Positions 8,853 through 16,256 of a stretch of DNA of 31,721 nt are shown piece after piece. Every line of letters begins with the position of its first letter. Within the stretch, counting starts at the first letter, position 1. A program made the position numbers and the translations under genes. Below the pieces are notes generated by a model. It had not been told where the DNA came from. It saw only the letters and a list, made by a program, of their open reading frames with translations, and did no database searches. The DNA is from Planctomycetaceae bacterium (GTDB lineage Bacteria > Planctomycetota > Planctomycetia > Pirellulales > Lacipirellulaceae): the NCBI GenBank assembly GCA_002713555.1, contig PATG01000030.1, forward strand, positions 12,723-44,443, given 5' to 3'.

Positions 8853-10907
8853 TTAGCGAAGCATGTCTTGTCCGCCAGTCACAGGTACGGCCTGGCCAGT
8901 TTCGTAGATTTGATCAATGACGTAGAGAATTGCTGTGACGACATCCTCGGCATGGCAACCTCGGCCCATTGGCACTTTGGCTTCGTAAAAATGACGCACT
9001 TCTTCGACGGTTGTTGCGTCGGGTACTTTTCCGGCACGCAGGTATTGTACAAATAAGCCATTTTCTGGATCGGACCAGAGTGGCCCATCGAAAAAGTTAC
9101 CTGGGCAGATTGAATTGACTTTAATGTTGTTTTCGACCAATTCCAGAGCAAAGGATTGGGTTAACCCAATACCACCAAATTTGCTGCCGGCATAGGCAAA
9201 GTTCTTCTTCGATCCCACTAGGCCGGATTTCGAGTTGATTTGGATAATATCACTTCGATAGGCAGGATTGGCCTTGTGCTGTGTGGCTAAGATCGGCGCT
9301 GCCTTCTGGACACAAAGGTAGTAGCCTTTGTAATTGACATCTGTAACGAAATCGAAATCAGCTTCCGATTGCGTTATCACAGATTCCGCTTTTAGTACGC
9401 CGGCATTAGAGACAAAAATATCGAAGCCACCGTAGGCACGCACAATTTGATCCAGGCACTCTTGAATCGATTCCCCGTCGGTGACGTTAATCGGCAGTCC
9501 CATACTCCGCCTGGCCCCGTGAAGATTGCAGAGCTCAGCGGCTGCTGTTGATGCGCCTGCTTCATTCAGGTCGGTGAGGACAATGTGGGCACCTTCCTCT
9601 CCTAATCCACGAGCGATTTCCAAACCAAACCCCTGTGCGGCCCCGGTCACGATGGCAATTTTGTTCTTGAGTCGACCAGTACTCGTACTCGTGGCAGCTG
9701 CAACTTTTTTACGATAAGCTTCGACTTCCCAGTCTTCAATGAACTGGCGATCGCGATCGGGCAGGAGGTTTACACCACCGAGTTGCGTGGCGCCCGCCAT
9801 GATCTTGATGGCATCCAAGTACAAGAGTTTCGTCGTATGGGCCTGGTTGATATCGTCACCGATGGCGAACAGTCCCACGCCTGCAACCAGTACAATCTTG
9901 GGTGGAAATTGAGTGGCCTGGACGTGCTGGTCGACCGCTGCTCGTAAACGGGCAATGAGTGCCTCTTCTTCCTCGTCCTCTTGCGGTTCGAACCAAAGCG
10001 GAAAACTATTGCAGTAAACAATTTGGTCGGGAGTCAGTGGGCCGGAACATGCTGTGGACTTGCCCAGTTGTGAGCCGACGATACTTAGGGCCACATCGGA
10101 ATCATCAAACTGTACAATACTCAGTGTGCTGTCATCTGGTGTGGCGAAAAGTCCGCGCAGGGCAGGGGCAATGGTGCGGACAAGCCGCCCGGAATTTTCA
10201 TGCACGACAGGGGATCCAAAGCCCTGGGTCTGCCAATCTGTTCCCAAGCGGACTTCGATCTTGTTGAGCACCTCTTCGGTGTGCACACGAATCTGTTCGG
10301 GATCGTTTCCGGAGACAATGAGACCATGGTTGGCCATCAGAATAGCTTTGCACTGGGAACTCCCGGTCTTCAATGCATATTCATCAAGGGCCCGCTTGAG
10401 TTCCTGACCAAGAATAAAACCAGGATCAACAAATGGCAACCAGACAATGTCATCCCCAAAAATCTCAGCAGCCAACTGCTGGCCGTCGGTGTGGCAAGTG
10501 AGAGTGTTGACGATTGTGGCATGGCTGTGCACAACGTACGTGTCAGGAATGATATGATGCAGCAACACCTCGACAGAAGGTCGTTGACCTTTTTCCGGCT
10601 CGCAACGTGCTTCAGATATTGCTGCCTTGTATTGCGCTTCGCGCGTGTCGGGATCGTCATCGAGTTGTGCTGCCACCAATTGATCAAGCTTCGTCCGATC
10701 CATTTTCAGAAATCCGTCGGACGTGATCGTTGCCAGCGATGTACCACTGGCTTTTACGAAGAGACGATCTCCAATCTTGCACGAGGTGTTGCCACCGCCG
10801 GCTAGCACAATTGACGGATCACTTCCATAGTATCGCGATAACTTGCAGATAACTTCTAATTCAGAATCTGTAGAATTGATTTGGGGCCATTCGGTTGGCT
10901 TGCTCAT
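8853..10907 (-). CDS. Bifunctional class II aldolase / short-chain dehydrogenase
   Basis: 684 residues from the ATG at 10907; a TTG three codons earlier is also open but less likely, and a purine-rich AGAGAGGA lies upstream. The N-terminal half is a class II (zinc) aldolase related to rhamnulose/fuculose-phosphate aldolases: VLAGGGNTSCKIGD, KASGTSLAT, the metal-binding HSHATIVNTL and LMANHGLIVSGND. The C-terminal half is a short-chain dehydrogenase with TGAAQGFG near residue 420, NAGV, and the catalytic pair Y572/K576 in YAGSK. This matches the known RhaD-type fusion, which cleaves a 6-deoxyketose-1-phosphate to DHAP and lactaldehyde and oxidises the lactaldehyde. Next to fucI the likely substrate is L-fuculose-1-phosphate, though rhamnulose-1-phosphate cannot be excluded. 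Gaps are 33 bp upstream and 35 bp downstream. Confidence 0.92.
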   Translation of the reverse strand: MSKPTEWPQINSTDSELEVICKLSRYYGSDPSIVLAGGGNTSCKIGDRLFVKASGTSLATITSDGFLKMDRTKLDQLVAAQLDDDPDTREAQYKAAISEARCEPEKGQRPSVEVLLHHIIPDTYVVHSHATIVNTLTCHTDGQQLAAEIFGDDIVWLPFVDPGFILGQELKRALDEYALKTGSSQCKAILMANHGLIVSGNDPEQIRVHTEEVLNKIEVRLGTDWQTQGFGSPVVHENSGRLVRTIAPALRGLFATPDDSTLSIVQFDDSDVALSIVGSQLGKSTACSGPLTPDQIVYCNSFPLWFEPQEDEEEEALIARLRAAVDQHVQATQFPPKIVLVAGVGLFAIGDDINQAHTTKLLYLDAIKIMAGATQLGGVNLLPDRDRQFIEDWEVEAYRKKVAAATSTSTGRLKNKIAIVTGAAQGFGLEIARGLGEEGAHIVLTDLNEAGASTAAAELCNLHGARRSMGLPINVTDGESIQECLDQIVRAYGGFDIFVSNAGVLKAESVITQSEADFDFVTDVNYKGYYLCVQKAAPILATQHKANPAYRSDIIQINSKSGLVGSKKNFAYAGSKFGGIGLTQSFALELVENNIKVNSICPGNFFDGPLWSDPENGLFVQYLRAGKVPDATTVEEVRHFYEAKVPMGRGCHAEDVVTAILYVIDQIYETGQAVPVTGGQDMLR

Positions 10908-10940
10908 GGAAAGCAAAATCGAGTCCTCTCTTGATAAGAA

Positions 10941-12239
10941 TCAACTTTGGGAGGGGGCGGAACAGGCTTCTTGGTATTTGCCCAGGACGGCAGCCCCCAC
11001 TTGGGCCAGGCTGCGAATTCGCTCGTCAGCCGTTGCATATTCAGGATTCGGGTTGCCATTGGCATCAACATAACCGCATTCGCCATGGAGTGTGAGGAAT
11101 TGATGGGCTACCACCACGCAAGCTCCTTCCCAAAAGATCGCCTGCAAATCAGCGGGCATCGATTGGTCGTTGCAAGTTGGAGCCAGGGGGATCAAGTCGA
11201 GTGTGTTGTGTTCTGTTCCCGAGGTTAGCAGTAGTCCAGCATCTCGCATTTTCGTGACATACTCTCGCACTACAGCCGGTGAGTTGCGAACCGGAATCCA
11301 TTCAGCCGCGTGCACATTGCGGCTGTGAAGTTTACGAACCAGGTCATGGATGTCTGCCTCATAGTCGCAAATGGGAGATGTTCCATCAGCCAGGGTCGGA
11401 TAGCTGGGAATACCGCCCAATTCCAGAATGAGTTGCTGTGCTTCCTCAAAACTTAAAAAAGACTCATCGACAAAAGCCGGTTTGCCGGCTTTCATCAGGT
11501 GCGATCGTATGTCGTTTTGGATTGCTACATGATTCTCGAGTCCGGCTTTCGTTTCGGCGCCTAGAATTGTATTTAGTCGTGAGGCACTTTCTGAAGTCGG
11601 AACCTGTTGGCTGAAGAACTCTTGAAATGCCTGTGAAGCATGACGTTCTTGCAGATAAACGGTTTCTCGTGGCGATTGGTGTTGACGGACGATCATGTCG
11701 ATCACGGCATTTTCGTCGATCTGTGTTGCCAGACCTCGCTTGTTGAACGTGGCATTCAGGAGAGCAATCATCTCCTGCATTCGCTGGCGATCATTTTGGC
11801 GAATCGTGTTGATCAGCCTCTCTGCTTCTGAAGTCCACTTGCCAAAGCGAGTGATACCTTTTCCACACAAATAGGTTTTACCCGGATTGCCAGGATCATT
11901 GACCTTAATGCCCGCCTGGCGGAGATCCTCTTGCATGCAGATGATTTCCAGGCCAAACAGACAGAAGATGCCTTTCTCGCGTGCTCTCTCGGAAAATTCG
12001 CCATACACCTGGAAATCGTAGTAGTTGCTGACACCCAGGACGCTGATATTCTGGTCGCTGGCCAGATCGATTGCCTGCTCGACCGTTTCGAACGCAGAAA
12101 AGTTTGGTGGTAGATGAATGTGTGCATTGGCTGGCAAGGGTTCTACGAGGCCATAGCCTTGGTTGGCCAGGCCGCGCAGCTCTGATGGAGTTCCCAGGTC
12201 CTTCAGGGTGGCAAGTGTCTCGTCGACTTTTTTTCCCAT
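10941..12239 (-). CDS. PHP-like putative metal-dependent hydrolase in the fucose operon
   Basis: 432 residues from the ATG at 12239, which gives a 34-bp gap after the E3 gene. A frame opening at TTG 12293 would overlap E3 by 20 bp. It resembles the PHP fold (histidinol-phosphatase type): an N-terminal HxH (H40, H42 in NAHIHLPPN), then EQAIDLASDQNISVLGVSNY, GIFCLFGLEI, a late DYEADIHDLVRKLH and TSGTEHNT near the C-terminus. Several usual PHP metal ligands are changed; the ITDHD-type motif reads VSNYYD. No signal peptide or membrane segment is evident. Its place between E3 and the aldolase fusion predicts a metabolic role in the same pathway, for example as a lactonase, a phosphatase or a non-catalytic partner. 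None of these can be chosen from the sequence. Confidence 0.75.
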   Translation of the reverse strand: MGKKVDETLATLKDLGTPSELRGLANQGYGLVEPLPANAHIHLPPNFSAFETVEQAIDLASDQNISVLGVSNYYDFQVYGEFSERAREKGIFCLFGLEIICMQEDLRQAGIKVNDPGNPGKTYLCGKGITRFGKWTSEAERLINTIRQNDRQRMQEMIALLNATFNKRGLATQIDENAVIDMIVRQHQSPRETVYLQERHASQAFQEFFSQQVPTSESASRLNTILGAETKAGLENHVAIQNDIRSHLMKAGKPAFVDESFLSFEEAQQLILELGGIPSYPTLADGTSPICDYEADIHDLVRKLHSRNVHAAEWIPVRNSPAVVREYVTKMRDAGLLLTSGTEHNTLDLIPLAPTCNDQSMPADLQAIFWEGACVVVAHQFLTLHGECGYVDANGNPNPEYATADERIRSLAQVGAAVLGKYQEACSAPSQS

Positions 12240-12273
12240 GGCAACTCGGGTCTCAAGAGTTGTGAGTTCTGCC

Positions 12274-13698
12274 TTAAGCGACTTCGGCGACAACGGGTAT
12301 GACTTTCCGTGGTGGCAAATGCAAACCCAAGCCTAAAGAGTCCTCAGCGGCTTCTTTGATAGCTTCGCTAATGGTGGGATGTGCCCAGACGGTCTCGGCG
12401 ATATCCTGCATCGATACTTGCTGTTGCAACAAGCCTGTGGCAGCTGCGATGCACTCTGTGGCATTGTGGCCAATCATGTGTGCTCCCAAAAGTTGGCCCG
12501 TTTCGCGATGGCGAATCATTTTTACAAAGCCGTCCGTTTGCCTGGTGGCCATCGCTTTGCCGAGGTGCGCTAGCGGAAATCGACCAATTGCGATGGGCAG
12601 TCCAGCAGCAGTCGCCTCTTGTTGGCTCATTCCCACCGCGGCCACTTCGGGAAAGGTATAGACGGCAGCTGGTATTTTTGCCTGCCAGGGAGCTTTTTTG
12701 CCCAAGGCATTCTCCGCGACTGCAACACCTTGAGACGATGCAGCATGGGCTAGCATGCTCATCCCATTCGCGTCACCAATGCAGTAGTGATTCGGTACAT
12801 TCGTTTCCAGTTGTTCGTTAACACTTACAAAACCACGCCCGTCAGCAGAGATGCCGGCCTGATCCAAGGCCACATGGTGCGTATTGGGCTTTCTCCCGGT
12901 TGCCACCAGGACACGGTCAAACTCCAGGCTTTCTGCTGACGACAACCGGACACGGACGCCGCTTTTGGTAAGCTGCATATCTTCGACTTTCGTGTCCAAA
13001 TGACAGGAAATGCCGCGTGCCTTAAAAATCTTGTGCAGTTCCGTACCGAGTTCATTATCGAGCGTCGCCAGCAGATGGGGCAACATCTCAACGATGGTTA
13101 CTTGAACGCCAAAGCTCTGCATCATACAGGCAAACTCGCACCCAATAACGCCACCACCCACAATCAGGAGTCGTGAGGGCAAACTCGTCCAATGCACGGC
13201 TTCATCCGACGTGCAGACATAATCAGGATCATCGGGCCATCCCGGAATTCGTATGGGAGACGATCCCGTGGCCAGGACGATGTGCTTGGCAGTCACAACT
13301 TCTCGTTTGTCACTTTTGCCTTGCACGACGACTCTGCCGGGCGCATCCAGGGTTGCCAGGCCTTGAAGATGGGTTACGGAACGACCCTTTAACAAGCTGG
13401 CAATCCCACCGCGTAATTGACCTATCGTGCGGGTTTTATGATCAGTGATCTTTTTCCAGTCGAAGCCTACCTGCCCCGATACTTCGACACCCCAACGCCC
13501 GCTTTCCCGCACTGTGTGCAAAATTTCTGCAGAAGCAAGCAACGCCTTCGAAGGAATACAGCCGTAATTAAGGCACGTACCGCCCAGTTCGTGTTTTTCG
13601 ACGATTCCGACGCGCGCACCAAGTTGAGCCCCTTTCAAAGCAGCGATGTAGCCACCCGGTCCAGCGCCGACAACCAATAGATCAAAAGGATCGGACAT
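12274..13698 (-). CDS. lpdA: Dihydrolipoyl dehydrogenase (E3)
   Basis: 474 residues, ATG start, usual family length. An FAD-binding GxGxxG (VVGAGPGGYIAA) is followed by the redox disulfide C42/C47 in GGTCLNYGCIPSK. A second nucleotide-binding motif (IVGGGVIGCEFA) binds NAD, and ATGRKPNT marks the FAD domain. The C-terminal WAHPTISEA supplies the His-Glu pair of the partner active site. It reoxidises the lipoyl group of E2, passing electrons to NAD. Its start is 1 bp after the E2 stop, so the pair must be co-transcribed and serve one 2-oxo-acid dehydrogenase complex. Being encoded inside a sugar operon suggests a complex dedicated to this pathway rather than the housekeeping one. Confidence 0.96.
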   Translation of the reverse strand: MSDPFDLLVVGAGPGGYIAALKGAQLGARVGIVEKHELGGTCLNYGCIPSKALLASAEILHTVRESGRWGVEVSGQVGFDWKKITDHKTRTIGQLRGGIASLLKGRSVTHLQGLATLDAPGRVVVQGKSDKREVVTAKHIVLATGSSPIRIPGWPDDPDYVCTSDEAVHWTSLPSRLLIVGGGVIGCEFACMMQSFGVQVTIVEMLPHLLATLDNELGTELHKIFKARGISCHLDTKVEDMQLTKSGVRVRLSSAESLEFDRVLVATGRKPNTHHVALDQAGISADGRGFVSVNEQLETNVPNHYCIGDANGMSMLAHAASSQGVAVAENALGKKAPWQAKIPAAVYTFPEVAAVGMSQQEATAAGLPIAIGRFPLAHLGKAMATRQTDGFVKMIRHRETGQLLGAHMIGHNATECIAAATGLLQQQVSMQDIAETVWAHPTISEAIKEAAEDSLGLGLHLPPRKVIPVVAEVA

Positions 13699-13699
13699 A

Positions 13700-15268
13700 T
13701 CAGCTCAGTTCCTCGGTAGGATTCTCCAGGATCTCTTTCAGTCTCGCCATGAATTTTGCAGCCAACAGGCCGTCCACCACACGATGGTCGGCACTTAAAG
13801 TCATCGTCAATATCCGTCCGGGACTCATGGAACCATTGTTGACGATCACGGTTTCACGAATGGCGCTGACGGCCAGAATGCCCGACTCGGGCGGATTGAT
13901 AATCGCGCTGAATTCTTCGACACCGAACATGCCAAGATTGCTGATTGTAAAATTTCCTTTGCCAATATTTTCTAACACACCCTTGCGCCCGGCTTCGACA
14001 ACACGCTTCGACTCTTGAGCGAGCTGGGCCAGTGAAAGTGTGTCGACATTCATTACCACAGGGACAACGAGCCCCTCATCGACTCCGACCGCAATGCCGA
14101 TGTTGGCATGCGGAAATTCAACGATGTCGTCGCCGTCGATTTGGCTACGCACGGCTGGAAATTCTCGCATCGATCGGCCCACAGCCAGCACCACCAGATC
14201 GTTGAGCGAGCAATTCGTGTGTGGTTTTTGCAGTTGGTAGAATTCCTGGAGTGGTCCAGCGTTGATTGTCAGCCGCACGTAAAAGTGTGGAACGGTCTGC
14301 TTCGAACGTTGTAGGTTTAAGCCAATGGCCCTTCGCATCTTCGACATCGGGCGGCGTCCACCTTCTCCTGCAGCGACTCCTCCAGAAGGCGCTGCTGTGG
14401 CACGCGAAAGGTCGCTGGACAGGATGCGCCCTCCAGGACCACTACCTGCTCCTAACGATTCCAGCGACAATCCTTGCGCTTTGGCCAACTTACGGGCTGC
14501 CGGAGAAGCTTTCAGCTTTCCCCCGGCATGGTATGTGGCTGAACCATTGGTGGTCCTCTGCGAGGTTGCTGTGGCACGAACTTCATCCGGCGAAACAGAT
14601 GCTGTTTCTGTGGGAGTGGAGGCAGAACTTTGACTGGCTAGATAAGCGTCTGCAGCCGCATCGCTCTCGGCCACCACGGCGATAAGTTTCTTAACGGCAA
14701 TCGGTTCGTTCAGTTCAGCAACAATACGCGCCAACCGACCGGCGACTGGAGATTCGTATTCCATGGTCGCTTTGTCCGTTTCGATCTCGCAAAGAATCTG
14801 TCCGAGCTTAATCGTATCGCCTTCCTGCACCCGCCACTCGAGAACGGTACCTTCTTCCATGGTGTTGCCTGCTTGAGGCATGAGAATAGGCTCGGCACTT
14901 TGATCGTCCATATTGTTGTTCTTGGTATCGCTGCCATCTACGATTGGGTTAGCGGCTGCTTTCGGATGTTCTTCGTTCACGGGTGGCTCCGCTATTACCT
15001 GGGAATCAGATTGTGCCGAGGCTATTGAATTCGTATCGATTCGTGCGAGTTCTGCACCCACCGCCAGGGTCTGGCCGGGGATAACGAGCGGTTCAATAAG
15101 TACACCGGCAGCAGGTGTGGTGACTGCTAGTTGCGCTTCTTCTATTTCCAATTCCAGGAGTTGAGAACCCGCAGCGAAAGGCTCGCCTGGCTGCACCAGC
15201 CAACGTAAAACGGTGGCTGATCCTGATCTGACAGATTCAGGTTTCTGAGGAAGCTTGAGAATGGACAT
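13700..15268 (-). CDS. Dihydrolipoamide acyltransferase (E2) with one degenerate and one intact lipoyl domain
   Basis: 522 residues from the ATG at 15268, whose MSILKLPQ fits the usual E2 opening; a TTG ten codons earlier is open but unlikely. Domains: a lipoyl-like domain (about 1-80), a second lipoyl domain with the normal ETDKATMEYESP motif and lipoyl Lys at K166, an Ala/Ser/Thr-rich linker, a peripheral-subunit-binding domain (KASPAARKLAKAQGLSLESL), and the catalytic domain ending with the active-site motif H495-x3-D499-G (ADHRVVDG). In the first domain the lysine position is occupied by E44 (ELEIEEAQLA), so it cannot be lipoylated. E2 transfers the acyl group from E1 to CoA and forms the core of the complex. 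It is the first gene of the minus-strand operon. Confidence 0.95.
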   Translation of the reverse strand: MSILKLPQKPESVRSGSATVLRWLVQPGEPFAAGSQLLELEIEEAQLAVTTPAAGVLIEPLVIPGQTLAVGAELARIDTNSIASAQSDSQVIAEPPVNEEHPKAAANPIVDGSDTKNNNMDDQSAEPILMPQAGNTMEEGTVLEWRVQEGDTIKLGQILCEIETDKATMEYESPVAGRLARIVAELNEPIAVKKLIAVVAESDAAADAYLASQSSASTPTETASVSPDEVRATATSQRTTNGSATYHAGGKLKASPAARKLAKAQGLSLESLGAGSGPGGRILSSDLSRATAAPSGGVAAGEGGRRPMSKMRRAIGLNLQRSKQTVPHFYVRLTINAGPLQEFYQLQKPHTNCSLNDLVVLAVGRSMREFPAVRSQIDGDDIVEFPHANIGIAVGVDEGLVVPVVMNVDTLSLAQLAQESKRVVEAGRKGVLENIGKGNFTISNLGMFGVEEFSAIINPPESGILAVSAIRETVIVNNGSMSPGRILTMTLSADHRVVDGLLAAKFMARLKEILENPTEELS

Positions 15269-15416
15269 AAAGTGTCGTATTTCAGTAGATAATGACAACT
15301 TGATCGCTGTATTTTAGCAAAATAAACAAAAAATTGCAGTAGTTGTTGATAATTTTGTCGTTATTGAATAATATTGTGTAGTATTAACGATGACTTGAGT
15401 CTTTGCAAGGTCCCAG
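15269..15416. promoter_or_regulatory. Divergent AT-rich promoter region with candidate operator
   Basis: This 148-bp gap separates the E2 operon (-) from deoR (+) and is markedly AT-rich compared with the flanking genes. It holds the palindrome TTATTGAATAA at 15361-15371, identical to the one before fucI, 46 bp before the deoR ATG. An imperfect inverted repeat (ACAAAAAATT near 15327 and AATTTTGT near 15351) lies next to it. Both promoters must lie here; AT-rich hexamers are too common to place them reliably. Confidence 0.5.
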
Positions 15417-16208
15417 ATGAGTCAGTCAAGAATTGATCGCCGTAAGCGAATCATGACGCAACTGCTTGATAAGAAGCAGGTTACGGTCAAAGCACTGGCT
15501 GAGGCTATGGATGTCTCCGATGCCACCGTGCGGCGAGATCTCAAAATATTGGCCGAGGAACAAAGTTTGGAGTTGAATCATGGCGGCGTCTCCCTGCCGG
15601 CTGATCGTGACTATTCTTACCAAGCCAAATCCCTGCGGGCCAGCGAAGCCAAACGAATCATAGGTCGACTTGCCGGAGAACTTATTGTAGACGGAGCCCA
15701 CATCTTCTTGGATTCGGGGACGACCTGTTCGGAAGTTTTGCCCTATCTCAAACGCAAGCACAATGTGACGGTACTTGCCAACAGTGCTCGCTTGGCACTC
15801 GATTTAGCCACTTCTGGCATCCACTTGTTTATGGTCGGAGGGGAGTATCGGCCCGATCGCATGGATATGGTTGGTCCCATGGCACTCCGAGCTTTGGATG
15901 CCGTACGTGGCTACGTCGCCTATATCGGAACGGACGGTATCAATATGGAGTTTGGGCCTTCGGCCAGCGACGCAGAAAGTGCCTATCTGCATCGACTGGT
16001 GGTAAAAAATGCCAGTTCGACAGTGCTGCTCAGTGACCAAAGTAAGTTTGACAGTTCTTCACTGTTCCAGATCGTCGATTGGTCACAAATCGACAAAGTC
16101 GTGACCGACCAGCCACCGTCGTTGGAATGGAAAGAGTTTTTTCTCGACCAGGATATTCCCGTGATTTTTCCCGACGCCACGAATCGATCTGAAAATTCCA
16201 CTACGTAA
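15417..16208 (+). CDS. DeoR-family sugar-phosphate-responsive regulator
   Basis: 263 residues, ATG start, normal length. The N-terminus is a DeoR winged helix (RRKRIMTQLLDKKQVTVKAL, then VSDATVRRDLKIL, then NHGG). The C-terminal DeoRC sensor domain shows FLDSGTTCSEVLPYL, VLANSARLALDLA and GGEYRPDRMDMVGP, the fold that binds phosphorylated sugars. Members are usually repressors relieved by a sugar phosphate. It is divergent from the E2 operon and 48 bp upstream of the E1 gene, so it probably controls both directions, and by the shared 11-bp palindrome perhaps fucI. It is clearly paralogous to the regulator at the right end of the window. Confidence 0.93.
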   Translation: MSQSRIDRRKRIMTQLLDKKQVTVKALAEAMDVSDATVRRDLKILAEEQSLELNHGGVSLPADRDYSYQAKSLRASEAKRIIGRLAGELIVDGAHIFLDSGTTCSEVLPYLKRKHNVTVLANSARLALDLATSGIHLFMVGGEYRPDRMDMVGPMALRALDAVRGYVAYIGTDGINMEFGPSASDAESAYLHRLVVKNASSTVLLSDQSKFDSSSLFQIVDWSQIDKVVTDQPPSLEWKEFFLDQDIPVIFPDATNRSENSTT

Positions 16209-16256
16209 TCCTAGCACACCTATAATAAATACTTTTTTGTTCAGGAGTTTACTACT

